The translations under genes and the position numbers were made by a program. This document shows positions 11,185 to 22,200 of a stretch of DNA of 64,000 bases, in pieces. Each line of letters begins with the position of its first letter. Position 1 is the first letter of the stretch. The DNA is taken from contig JAPNXP010000004.1 in NCBI GenBank assembly GCA_028753945.1, positions 5,579,689-5,643,688 of the forward strand, read 5' to 3'. The notes beneath the pieces are model-generated. The model saw only the letters and a list, made by a program, of their open reading frames with translations. It did not search any database and was not told the origin of the DNA. The stretch comes from Hexactinellida sp. DTS-2022. Lineage: Eukaryota; Porifera; Hexactinellida.

Positions 11185-12603
11185 TCACTTTTCTGACTTC
11201 ACTTGTTCCTTTGCGACCCTTATAAGTTCCTCCCCGGTTATTCCCTGTCCGCTCACGGCCTCCAGCTGTCCCAACACCTCGCTCTTGTCCAGGGAGAGGT
11301 ACCCCTCCTCTGGAGGTGTCAAGTGGTCCCCTAGGCGCCTGAGGGCGGACAGGATCTCCCCCTTCTCTCGGTGGAAGCGGGGCTCCGACACCTTCTGGAA
11401 CTTCAGATCTCTCTCCAGCTGAGAGAGCCGTTCTCGCAGCTGGGCAGGCTGCTTGCGCGCGAACATCCTGATCACCTGGATACACACGGGGGCATAAGGA
11501 ATGTGACAGTTAACACAGGGCACAATGGTTGCATGGGGAACTTTGTACGGAGTATAAAAGTGTTATGAATTGACTCGGAACGAATGGTTGGCCATAACTG
11601 ATATACTGTAAGGAGTATATTTATCGAAATGACAATTTATCCAGTGTATTATACAGCAATTTGTAAATACGCTCCTAATCCTTATGCAATTTCATGCATC
11701 TAAATCATAAATTAATGTTACGGTATAGGAGAGGATTCCAAATTTTCGCGCTACTAATTAAAATTTTCCACAAAATCATACTCCAAAAGGAGCGTCTCGC
11801 GCTCCTGGATAATTGCTTGGGGATTGTCCCCTTATAGTTCCGGTTGTGTCCTCTTATAGTTCCTATTACAGTTCCGGTTGTGTCCTCTTATAGTTCCTAT
11901 TACAGTTCCGGTTGTGTCCTCTTATAGTTCCTATTACAGTTCCGGTTGTGTCCCCTTATAGTTCCTATTACAGTTCCGGTTGTGTCCTCTTATAGTTCCT
12001 ATTACAGTTCCGGTTGTGTCCTCTTATAGTTCCTATTACAGTTCCGGTTGTGTCCCCTTATAGTTCCTATTACAGTTCCGGTTGTGTCCTCTTATAGTTC
12101 CTATTACAGTTCCGGTTGTGTCCTCTTATAGTTCCTATTACAGTTCCGGTTGTGTCCTCTTATAGTTCCTATTACAGTTCCGGTTGTGTCCCCTTATAGT
12201 TCCTATTACAGTTCCGGTTGTGTCCTCTTATAGTTCCTATTATAGTTCCGGTTGTGTCCCCTTATAGTTCCGGTTGTGTCCCCTTATAGTTCCTATTATA
12301 GTTCCGGTTGTCCCCTACCTCGGGTGTTTTGAATGCCTCGCTCACGGCCGCCTGTGTGGCCAGTCTGAGAGAGGACAACTGGTCCACCAGTGTCATGTCC
12401 CCTGCGGTCATCTTCTCTAGAGAGGCCGAGAAGTGCTTGAGCTCCTCCAGGGTCTCCTCTCGTACCCCCTCCCACTCCGACACCTCCATGTCCCCTCTGC
12501 ACCCCTCCAGCTCCTCCAGCTGGGTCATCAGTCGAGCCAGCTGATCCTCCAGGTTCCTCCTGAGCGTAGCGGTCTCGCTACGGCCCCCTCCTGCTCCGGC
12601 CAT
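11185..12603 (-). CDS. LZIC: LZIC, leucine-zipper and ICAT-domain protein
   Basis: Two exons on the minus strand, 12603-12319 and 11475-11185, join in phase 0 to give 191 aa, almost exactly the vertebrate length. The first exon holds the N-terminal coiled coil (LRRNLEDQLARLMTQLEELE) and the conserved MTLVDQLSSL and AFKTPE. The second starts VIRMFARKQPAQLR and carries the region related to ICAT/CTNNBIP1 (the beta-catenin-binding domain fold), ending near the stop. Vertebrate LZIC shows the same order with high identity at the exon junction. The known role is poorly defined; despite the ICAT-like domain, beta-catenin binding has not been a firm property of the family. The intron of 843 bp holds a 34-bp minisatellite. 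It is convergent with the preceding membrane-protein gene. Confidence 0.92.
11640..11820. mobile_element. Dispersed repeat, CGCTCCTAATCC family, copy 2
   Basis: Shares CGCTCCTAATCC, GGTATAGGAGAGGATTCCAA and TTTTCGCGCT with the copies elsewhere. It ends near TACTCCAAAAGGAGCG and lies in the LZIC intron. Confidence 0.7.
11826..12312. repeat. 34-bp minisatellite in the LZIC intron
   Basis: About 14 near-identical units of the form TTCCTATTACAGTTCCGGTT plus GTGTCCTCTTATAG. Variation is mainly CTCT versus CCCT. Short related runs (AGTTCCGGTTATAGTTCC) recur in the myosin V intron near 27690-27870. Confidence 0.95.
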
Positions 12604-12670
12604 GCTACAAACACTAATCTCACTTGTTACCCTCCTATAATAGTCCCTGTCCTGTCCCCTGTCTCCTATT

Positions 12671-12750
12671 ACAGTGGATGCCGGTTATAAGAACATCGTC
12701 GGGAACTGCATATAATGTTCTTATAACCGATACGTTCTTATATCTACTGT
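12671..12750. mobile_element. MITE, CCGGTTATAAGAACA family, copy 3
   Basis: An 80-bp copy close to copy 1 (CAGTGGATGCCGGTTATAAG, TCGGGAACTGCA). It lies just upstream of LZIC, within its likely promoter. Confidence 0.75.
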
Positions 12751-12825
12751 ATCGGATTGTATAGCAAGTATTAGCAAGCAAATTATTGCAAAATTCGACT
12801 TACTATTACGAACACCACTGTATAT

Positions 12826-13056
12826 ACAGTAGATGCCGGTTATAAGCACACCGGTTATAAGAACATATTGGATATAAGAACACTATGTTGGGAAACGGTT
12901 GCCATATAGCCTATATAATTATGCCGGTTACAAGCACATTAAGTGCAGTTCCCGACGATGTTCTTATAACCGGCATAAATATATATAGGGTACATGGCAA
13001 CCGTTTCCAACATAGTGTTCTTATAACCGGTGTGCTTATAACCGGCATCCACTGTA
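12826..13056. mobile_element. MITE, CCGGTTATAAGAACA family, copy 4
   Basis: The longest copy (231 bp) is nearly a full palindrome: both arms contain the mark GGAAACGGTTGCCATAT or its complement. It is probably the most complete version of this family in the window. Confidence 0.8.
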
Positions 13057-13571
13057 CTCCCTATGTCCCTGTATTCGCCTTATGATGATAGGTACCGTAT
13101 GCAGTGTTCATCCAGACATTAAACAAGGGGGATGTACATAGTTCCTATTTATAAGGATAATGTGCATAGTTCCTATTTATAACGTGGGCAGGAATCCCAA
13201 AAGCAGATCTGTATTCCTATATACTCTCGTGACTGCTTTCTTATAGAATCTCTGTGGTAACCATAAAGTACATAGGAATGTATACTGTTTCCTATAAACA
13301 AGGTATACTACAACAAGTACACCTACCAATAGTAATCGTACCGATTAATAATTTCTATGTTCATTTTGTGCATTCGCCAACATATCAATAGAACACGCAT
13401 TAGATTGGGTTTCGCTATAATGAGGCCCATAAATTGGTATATTAATGTTAATAATTTTAAGTTTTTTTTGGTGTTAACCAAATTAACTAGATAATGAGCT
13501 CATTAAATATTCATTTCGGTTTACCTAAAAGTATTTTGAATTAAGCTATGAATGCAGTTTTGAATTCTACA

Positions 13572-13757
13572 CAGTGTTTTTTTTAAGGATTTGCTTAGAG
13601 GGCCCTACCAACAATTAGAGGCCCTCGCCCCAACAATTAGAGAACCCTCACTCTACATTTCATGATATTGAGTACTTAGCACGTTAAAAATTAGAGGCCC
13701 ATTGAGAAAAATTAGAAGCCCATTTTGGGCCTCTAATTTGCCTTAAAAAAAACACTG
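13572..13757. mobile_element. hAT-type MITE with 8-bp target duplication
   Basis: A 186-bp element has perfect 17-bp terminal inverted repeats (CAGTGTTTTTTTTAAGG). An exact 8-bp direct repeat ATTCTACA lies on each side (13564-13571 and 13758-13765). Internal direct and inverted AATTAGAGGCCC motifs are present. CAGTG ends with 8-bp duplications are the hallmark of hAT transposons. It has no coding capacity. Confidence 0.9.
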
Positions 13758-14065
13758 ATTCTACATGTCAGAATTACCCTTGCTTACAATTCTCTAAACA
13801 TTCCTACAATTAGTTGTTAACTTCCCGTCACTTTAAAATCTGTGCCACAAGTGGCACATGGCAGAAATAGGCAAGCCAATGGAAAGGACGACTAATGATA
13901 ACCCCAAACATTTAAAAGTTGTTTAGTGTGTTAGAGTTAATATTATAGTTGGAATAGGTTAATAGTTACCCGTATACAAACAAGTGTCCCGATTACTAAT
14001 ATAATGTTGTCATTTGTAAATAGTTTAATTAAATTCTTTTAATTAGTGCAAGTACAAACAAAGAA

Positions 14066-15301
14066 TTATTGACAAGAAAATATTTGCAGTGAGTAGTTAT
14101 TATTCCCAGACACAATTATTAATTTCATATTTTCAGCTAAAATTATTCCATAAGGGCTATAAAACATTCCCACTTCATGTCCTGGTTCCCCTATAGTGTG
14201 GAGGTGTGTCCCTTCTTTTGAGAATATTCTAACTTGTGCATTGCTCCAATCACTGATCAGCAAATTCTGTTTTCTGTCCAAACAGAAGAAGTCAGCTATT
14301 CCTATCTGCATTCCTGTACCCCGTGTGATTAGGGAGCGTATCTTCTCTCCTGCGTGAGAGAACACGAGTATGCAGGGAGAGTTATAACAGAGCACGTACA
14401 CCTCATCTGGTGTCAGTTTAACGTCACGCGGGTGTTTCATTGTTTGGTGCGTTATGGATCTTTGGAAGTGTAGGGAGTCATCTAGGACTTGGATTCTGTG
14501 GTTGTAATAATCTGCTACGAACACATCTCCGTTGGTAGAGACGGAGAGTCCGCGAGGGCTATCGAACTGTCCCACACCAGATCCCCTACTCCCTAGGCTA
14601 GCGACGAGACGCATGTCAGCCTCTATTTTGAATCGGAACACAGCGTGTACTCCTATGTCCGTCACGTACAGGTTGTCTCGATGGATCGCTATACCGCGTG
14701 GCTCTCTCATGTCTTGGTTCGTGAAAGTAGTTAGGAATTCGCCTGTCTCCGAGAAGATTGAGACTCTACAGGAACCTAACCCTTCTGCGACATAAATCAG
14801 ATCTGTGTTCCCATCGATAGCGACACCAAAAGGATTCCAGAGCTCTCCAGGAGCTTTTCCTGCCTTCCCGACAGTTACAATCGGTCTCATTTCTTCGTAT
14901 CGGGGTACAACGGGCACCTCCTCCTCGACTACCTCTCCCACACCTGCGATCACCTGCTCCAGGTGTCCACAGGTACCTCGGAACACCACGCGTGTCTCGG
15001 GCTGGGGTACCCTCACCTCTGCTAGCGCTTGTTCTAGTTCCGCTAGGATTCGTTCTTGGGTCTCTCTCAGTTGGTTCATTTGGAGACTTTGTTCGGTTTG
15101 CGCTTTAAATGTCATTAATTCTTCTTCTTTTCGCGCGCGCTCTAAGGGCCTAGCGGCTATTTGGTCGCGTGTGTCGCGGTATGTGGTTATGAGTGCCACT
15201 CGTCGCTGCTGGACACACATAATTATTCGGTCGAACAGTTGGTGTATTTCCAACTCGACAGGGTCTACGGGGTGTATCGGGTCAGGGAATCGAACTGCCA
15301 T
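14066..15301 (-). CDS. NHL-repeat protein with N-terminal coiled coil (TRIM/NHL-like without RING)
   Basis: A single open frame of 411 aa starts MAVRFPDPIHPVDPVELEIH. Residues about 15-110 are helical and charged (RARKEEELMTFKAQTEQSLQ), as in the coiled coil of TRIM2/3/71-type proteins, but no RING or B-box is present. Six NHL repeats follow from about residue 140 to the end, each with a hydrophobic core such as PRGIAIHRDNLYVTD, PRGLSVSTNGDVFVAD and NLLISDWSNAQVRIF, which should form a six-bladed propeller. NHL propellers bind proteins or RNA. Unlike its neighbours the gene is intronless, less GC-rich, and I see no CAGCTG in it, which fits a retrocopy or recently expanded family member. The precise ligand cannot be inferred. 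Confidence 0.82.
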   Translation of the reverse strand: MAVRFPDPIHPVDPVELEIHQLFDRIIMCVQQRRVALITTYRDTRDQIAARPLERARKEEELMTFKAQTEQSLQMNQLRETQERILAELEQALAEVRVPQPETRVVFRGTCGHLEQVIAGVGEVVEEEVPVVPRYEEMRPIVTVGKAGKAPGELWNPFGVAIDGNTDLIYVAEGLGSCRVSIFSETGEFLTTFTNQDMREPRGIAIHRDNLYVTDIGVHAVFRFKIEADMRLVASLGSRGSGVGQFDSPRGLSVSTNGDVFVADYYNHRIQVLDDSLHFQRSITHQTMKHPRDVKLTPDEVYVLCYNSPCILVFSHAGEKIRSLITRGTGMQIGIADFFCLDRKQNLLISDWSNAQVRIFSKEGTHLHTIGEPGHEVGMFYSPYGIILAENMKLIIVSGNNNYSLQIFSCQ

Positions 15302-16297
15302 TTTGTTATTATTTACTAGTTAGCTAGTTAGTGCTATGGAAAGGAAAGTAGTTTGTTAGTAGAATGCTATAGAGAATGTGTCTCGTATCTTATAGCAGAG
15401 CTAGGTGGTGGAACTGAGTGGAATGTGGCATCTGTTTGTGTGCCGCCTCTTCTGATGCAGACTCCATCCAGTCAGGAATGTAGTGAAAGGAAATACTTTC
15501 ATTTGTGAGTAATTAGTTAATGCAGAGCAGCTCTGCTAGGATACCAGATAGCTCAAATGGAATGTGGCACAACCCAGTGCAAAGTACAAACTTACTTTCT
15601 TAGCTTAGAATCAATTTTCTTGCAATTCTTACAAAACTCATCTTCTATTGATATTCATTATTATTGTTGTTTACATTTATATTCACATGGTTAATACGGT
15701 ACTAGTCGCTTGTGTATTGATCCTCTAGGTGTTTAGTTCCAGTTCCAATTACCTATTATTCAAATTAACTTATCGATTAACTCTCCTAGCTATTCTGTTA
15801 TTGGATACACTATAGAGACACAATCTTACGAGTTATAATTAGAACTATAGTTATTTGATTTAATATCGATATTATTACTATAATAAGTATAATTATAGAT
15901 ATTTGTAACCAGTGTATTTATACAGCCATTTGTAAATACGCTCCTAATCCTGGTTTGATCCAATTCCCATACAGTATAGGAGAGGAATCCAAAATTTCGC
16001 GCTCCTAATTTAAATTCAAAAACGCTCCTAAATTCAAAATCCTAAATTTGACTTCTATAAAAAGTGCCTGCCAATAAAATCCTATATAAACACCTGTATC
16101 TATCTATTTGTTTCTATATTAATCTTATTTGCTATAATTATTTGTTATACCGGGAGTAATTACAGGAACCAATATACCCCGAATAAGCATCTCCTTATTA
16201 CCATATAAGTTCACAAATCAGAGTATTCATACACTGTCATAAGTTACTACGTACACAATAGAATAATGTTATAACACAACACACAACACACAACACA
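15302..16297. other. Intergenic spacer, NHL promoter side and vinculin 3' side
   Basis: AT-rich, no exon seen. A CGCTCCTAATCC-family repeat lies at about 15915-16035. Short CA-rich repeats (CAACACACAACACA) immediately follow the vinculin stop. Confidence 0.6.
15915..16035. mobile_element. Dispersed repeat, CGCTCCTAATCC family, copy 3
   Basis: Has ATTTGTAAATACGCTCCTAA, GGTTTGATCCAATTCCCATA and TATAGGAGAGGAATCCAA, then repeated CGCTCCTAA. Confidence 0.65.
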
Positions 16298-19200
16298 CTA
16301 GTGTATAACTGCCTTGTAGGTTTGTCCCTTGCGGTCCCTATTGACCCACTTGAGGCCGCAGAGCTCAGCTTTATCCTGCGGCACTCGGATACTCGCGCTT
16401 TCCGTGGCTCGTATGACCTCCACTATTGAGTCCATTAGATTCTCCGCGTTTATGGTCAGCATCTCGCTAGCCTCCTGGTCCTGCTTTTGGTCTAAACAGA
16501 AGTATTATATTATAGTTAGTCGTGTTAGTTATTCGTATTATACGTATTACATTATAGTTATTCGTGTTAGTTATTCGTATTTATACCTAGTATGTTAAAT
16601 ATGGTACGGTAGATACCGGATATAAGAACACCAGAAATAAGAAAATTATAGTGGAAACTGTTGCCATATTGCCTGTATAATTTATGTCGGTTATAAGAAC
16701 ATTATATGCAGTTCCCGACGATGTTCTTATAACCGGCATCCACTGTATTGCATGACAATGCAAACAGAATATTATAACTGTAAAAATAAATTCGCTAAGT
16801 TCGCTTATAAATTTGCTCTCCACTTGTACCCCTATAAGAGCTTACATATATCCCCTATCCCCTATCCCCTGTAGTATAACGTACCCCCATATAACATGTC
16901 CCCATATAACATGTCCCCTGTCCCCTGTCCCCTATCCCCTATCCCCTGTCCCCTGTCCCCTATCCCCAGTCCCCTGTCCCCTGTCCCCTGTCCCCAGTCC
17001 CCTATCCCCTATCCCCTGTAGTATAACGTACCCCCATATAACATGTCCCCTGTCCCCTGTCCCCTATCCCCTATCCCCTGTCCCCTGTCCCCTGTCCCCA
17101 GTCCCCTATCCCCTGTCCCCAGTCCCCTGTCCCCTGTCCCCTATCCCAGTCCCCTGTCCCCTATATAACATATCCCCTGTATAACGTACCCCCAGAGCTT
17201 ATGGATGCTGCCTTTACGGCTGCCACTATCTTGAGCTGAGTGGCTATGGTTGGTATCTTTGAGAGGACATCCTCCAGGTTCCTTCTCATGCGTCTGTCTG
17301 TACAGTGCAGCGCCACCCGCTGCGCGAGACTGACCACCTCGTTTGCGTGCTTAGCCAGGAGTCTCGAGGTGTTTATGAGCTCCTTCTTGGACTGCAGCTC
17401 GCTACCCTCCCCCCTAAAGCACACGGGGTATCATACGTTGTTAATGCGCTCCTAATACTAGTCTTATACAAATTCATACGCCTAAGTCAAAATTAATGTT
17501 ATGGTATAGGAGAATATTCCAAATTTTAGCGCTCCTAATTTAAATTTTCTACAAAAGTATTGGTATGCAGTATTTCATACAGGATTTGCATGTAAGTGCA
17601 CGTTACGTAGTGCACCCCTACAGTCCCCTCTCCAATCGTATAACAGCTGATAAGTAATAAGGGGACCGGACTAAGTACTATCTGGTTATACTAACAAGTG
17701 GGACCAGTTATCAGTTCGATTTATTAATACTGAAGTAATTATGCAACAACATAAGAATTTGGATAATCCATATATACTGTAACAACTAACATGGCATAAC
17801 TACAGTAAATGTGTAATCCTTATCCGTAATTCGTATTAGCCAATATCATTTGTATTGAAAAGCTTTGAAGGGGACTGAATTAGTGTTCCTATTAACAATG
17901 TCCGTACTAACCGTGTCCGTATAACCGTGTTGTACTAAGCATACTACTGTAGCTAGCTAGCTAACTCGCCTTGTGTACTTGCCCATTGACTTCATCATGC
18001 GTGCCATGTCCCTCGCGACAGAAACCAGCTGGTTGTCTTTCTCCTCCCAGCGGAACGCCTCTCGAGTCAGCTGATGCGCCGCGTACTAGCAAGTCACACA
18101 GGGATATAGTTATATATGTATTACACAGGGATATAGTTAGATAGCTTGTTAGATAGGCAGTGTTAAGACATACTGAGTACTAGCGTCACACACAGGGATA
18201 TAGTTATATGTATAGTAGTTAGATAGCCAGTGTTACAAATTATATTAACTGCCCAAATAGAAATTGAATAGCTTTTATAAAATTTGAATTATGTCCATTT
18301 AAATCAATGAGTATATTTCTCGAAAAAATCAAATAAATCAGTAATTTTGACTACACAGCTGTAAGCTCTGTTCTATTTATAGACTATATAACTCACCCCT
18401 ATGGGGTTCTCCTTGCGAATGGGCGGTTCCTCTGCCTCCTCTGGGCTGGCCTCCACCTGGGGGGGCGGGGGCCGCGGGGGCGCCTTCACAGGTGTCATCG
18501 CTACCCTCACGTTACAGCTCGACTTACGAACCTACAGGGGCAATAATAATCGTAGGAACAGCTGTAATAACCTGTTTAAGGGTTTCATCCAGGCGTATAA
18601 ATTTTGGTGTTTTTGGAGACGCGTAAATTGGAGATTTTGAGACTCGTAAATTCGGGAACTTGTATAGGCCCGTGAAAATCGGAGATGCTCCCATAGAGTT
18701 AATACAAAATGAGCAACTTAGGCGCGTGTGAGCGATCTCAAACTAAATATAGGCGCTGGCAATTAGTCTGGATGAAAGCCTGGCTGTTCTATTTATAGAA
18801 GTACCGATCGTCGTACGGACAGGAGGGAGGGTCGGGGGGCGTAGCGCCGCTTCTTGGGGGCGGGGGAGGGCGAGGGGTCCACGTAGTTGACCAGTTTCCG
18901 GACCCTAAGGTTGTACCTAATCTGTGTATCCATTTATGCTAGCTTATTCGGCCTGGCTTATATACCGGCTAGCCATTCAGTAGCGCCTGTTGATATTGTA
19001 GTATAATCGGAACTAATGGCATTAGGAGCAATGGAATGTTCTAGAACTAATGGGACAGGCACGATACAATAGCGATTATATTCTGTTGGTTCGTATTATC
19101 CGGAATTCGTATTAACAGGTCACTTGCATGCATTTGTATAGGCTAGGGGAATTAACCTTGTACTCCTTAACAGATATTTCCCTTATTCGTGTTCCTATTA

Positions 19201-22200
19201 ACAGAGCTACTGTATTATAATAATAATATTGTTGTTGTCTACTGTATGTACATAAAAAGGTGTTATGTATAACTAACCGCAGAGGCAGCTTTTGCGAACT
19301 GGTTGAGTGCCTGCTCCTGTCCCGGGTTCTGGGCACACCCCTTGGCAGAGACCACCAGCGGACCGATTGCTAGGATTTAGCATTAACTACTGTTGCAATA
19401 GTTTAGCCATAGTTAGTTACTAACTATTAGACACAAGTGAGCCATTACTCAGCTAGTTTAGGTAGGAATTTATATTTACGATTTCTGCAAATAAACAAAA
19501 ATCATGTTGTTGTCCAAAAGTAGTCAACGAATATTCGACCAAATTAATATTCGATTGAAAACGAACGAATATCCGTTCAATCTAATATTCGATTGGAAAC
19601 GAACGAATATTCGTTCCATCATTTCAAACGAATATTCGGTACATTCGTTTCAGCCCTACTATAGATATCCCCTAGATACCGTGTGGTGCAATGGAATGCA
19701 CTAACTTGACTCTAGCTCCTGGCTGGCTGTCTGCAGTTTCTGTTTGTATATCGGATCGGAGCTATTCTCCTCCTCCTGTCGCGCCACGGCAACCAATCGC
19801 ATTGCAGTCTTGCTAGCCTCCGTCACGCGGCCCGCACCCACCTATATATAGAGCATTCCTATGCGGCCCAAGTGTTGCTAAGCGGACATACCTCTATGTT
19901 GCCAGCTCTGAAGGCAGCCTCCGCCTGGTCGAGTTTGTCTCCGATTATCTTCTCTAAACAACAACAACAACAACAGTAATAACAACAACAACAACAAGAG
20001 TAACAACAACAACAACAAGAGTAACAACAAGAAGAGTAATAACACAATAATAACAGCAATTATAACAACAACAACAACAACAACAACAACATTATAATAA
20101 CAACAACAACAACACAACAACAACAACAACAACAACAACAACACTAACCGGATGCCTCTGCGAATGCCACTGAGTTGGTGTTAGCGTCTATGAGACTCGT
20201 TAGATGCGCCACTTCTTGCTGCCACTCCGCCTTAAGCATGTCCAGGTGCTCTCGCGCGGGCTATAAGAGTAGCTATTTATAGCACACTGCTATTTATAGC
20301 CTACCTTCTTGTCTCTTATTGTTGAGATGTATATTATATTCAAATACCACTTGTAAAATTTTGTGTATTTCAACTATAATCAGGAGAATTGTTTTGACCA
20401 TATATAAACCATATATATATTTCACATATTTCACATATTTCCATAGGGGGACACCGTAACAGAGTAGCTATTTATAGCCTACCTTCTTGTCGGGGTTCGT
20501 GAGCACTACTTTACTTGCGAACACAGTTTGCTGCGTGAGGTCTGCCAGCTTGTTGGCTGCCCGCTGGATCTCCCACGCGGTCTTGGGGTCGCAGCAGAGC
20601 GACAGCGCCACCGCCTCTGCCGCGGCCCCCAAGCGCCCCGCTTGCTTCTCGAACAGCTGACGAGCCCGCTCCCAGCGCTCCTCGCGCTTGGGGTCCGTCC
20701 CCCCCGCCTCCGCGGCGGCTGCTAATAGCCGCAGACCGGAACACGGGTCCTGGAACGCCTCCACCACCTAGACACACATACAGCCAATGTTATATACAGT
20801 GGAATTGCTCTATTAGCAACTTATTTTAAGTTCCCAAGCGAGCTTTTAATGTTATTTCTGTTCATTTAATTGCAATCTAATAGCAACATTTGATGCTAAA
20901 TAAATGACATTTTGCCAGTGCATGTGCACTAATCAGCTGTTACTCACCTCGCACATGACTGCCTCCCTGAGGTCTCTCTCCAGCTGAGACAGCTTGGCAG
21001 CGATTGTAGTCTTAAGTTCCTGGGCCTCCTTGCTCTCTCCCTATTAGTGATCGGCAAAATTAAAAACAAACAAAATAAGGTGCTCTATAAATAGGTACCT
21101 TAGTTCCATATGGAACCAAGCTATAAGTAGGTGTCTTAGTTCCATATGGAACTACGCTATAAATAGGTACCTTAGTTCCAATTGGAACTACGCTATAAAT
21201 AGGTACCTTAGTCCCAATTGGAACTACGCTATAAATAGGTACCTGTCCTGCCTCCTGCATGGTCTCCAGCTGCTGCGTCAGCGCCGCCAGCTCATCCATG
21301 GTTCCCAGCAGCCTCGGTCGGGCGGCGGAGGGCAGCTTCTGAATGAGAGCTCTTCCCTCCTGCAGGGTCCTGTTCAGGGACCCGAGGGCCTCCAGGGTCC
21401 GCGTGCCGCTAACTGGGGACAGGGGGCCATAAGGGATAGGGGGCAATCAAGGAAATTGTCAGTTCTAATTAGCATCCAGGAATTATCCATTCTCCTTTTG
21501 GAGTATGATTTTAGGAAATTTGAATTTAGGAGCGCGAAAATTTGCAATCTTCTCTTATACCGTAACATTAATTTATGATTTAGAAGTTTGAAAATTGCAT
21601 CAGACTAGGATTAGGAGCGTATACAAATGCTGTATAATACTGGGTACAATAAGGGGGACAGGGGACAGGGTACATTAGGGGTCACAAGGTACCTGCGGAT
21701 TGCAGTGCGGCTACGGAGTCGCCTATGCAGGAGAACACGGTGTGCAGCTGTCGCTTCACGCGCGCCAGCTCCTCCAGGTCCACTTGTGAGTTGGAGGTGA
21801 GCAGCAGGATGCGCACCAGCTCCTGTATGGAGCCCACCAGCATCCCCTGGGTGCAGTTCCGCCCCCGCTGCGCGTCCAGGAGTCCCTCCAGCTTGGGGGA
21901 GGAGCGCACCGAGGCGTACATCTGCATTGAGCTGATCAGCACTGTGTGGTACTTCTCAGTGTTACGCACTAAGCAAACCAATGTAATAATGCTAGTGTAT
22001 CAGCCCATCAAATGCTAGTGTATCAGCCCATCAAATGCTAGTGTATAGCAAACAATCATATGCTAATACAGTCACTCCGCTTAATAGAGACACCGGTTAA
22101 TAGATTTCTCCGCCTAATAGGGTCATAATTTCACAGGATTTATAGGACGGAATTACAGTTTGGCTTAAAATATTTCGGTTAATAGATTTCACCGCTTGAT

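Larger units (their letters stand above)
12604..14065. other. Intergenic spacer between LZIC and the NHL gene
   Basis: No coding exon is seen. It holds two CCGGTTATAAGAACA-family elements (listed separately), a hAT-type element, and otherwise AT-rich sequence. It should include the LZIC promoter (at its left end) and the 3' end of the NHL gene (at its right end). Confidence 0.6.

Noticed and set aside
11165-11485. Alternative minus-strand frames overlapping LZIC exon 2
   Set aside because: Only the frame ending at 11185 continues the LZIC family sequence.
14532-15323. Plus-strand frames over the NHL gene
   Set aside because: Ser/Thr-rich antisense shadows of a clear NHL propeller gene on the minus strand.
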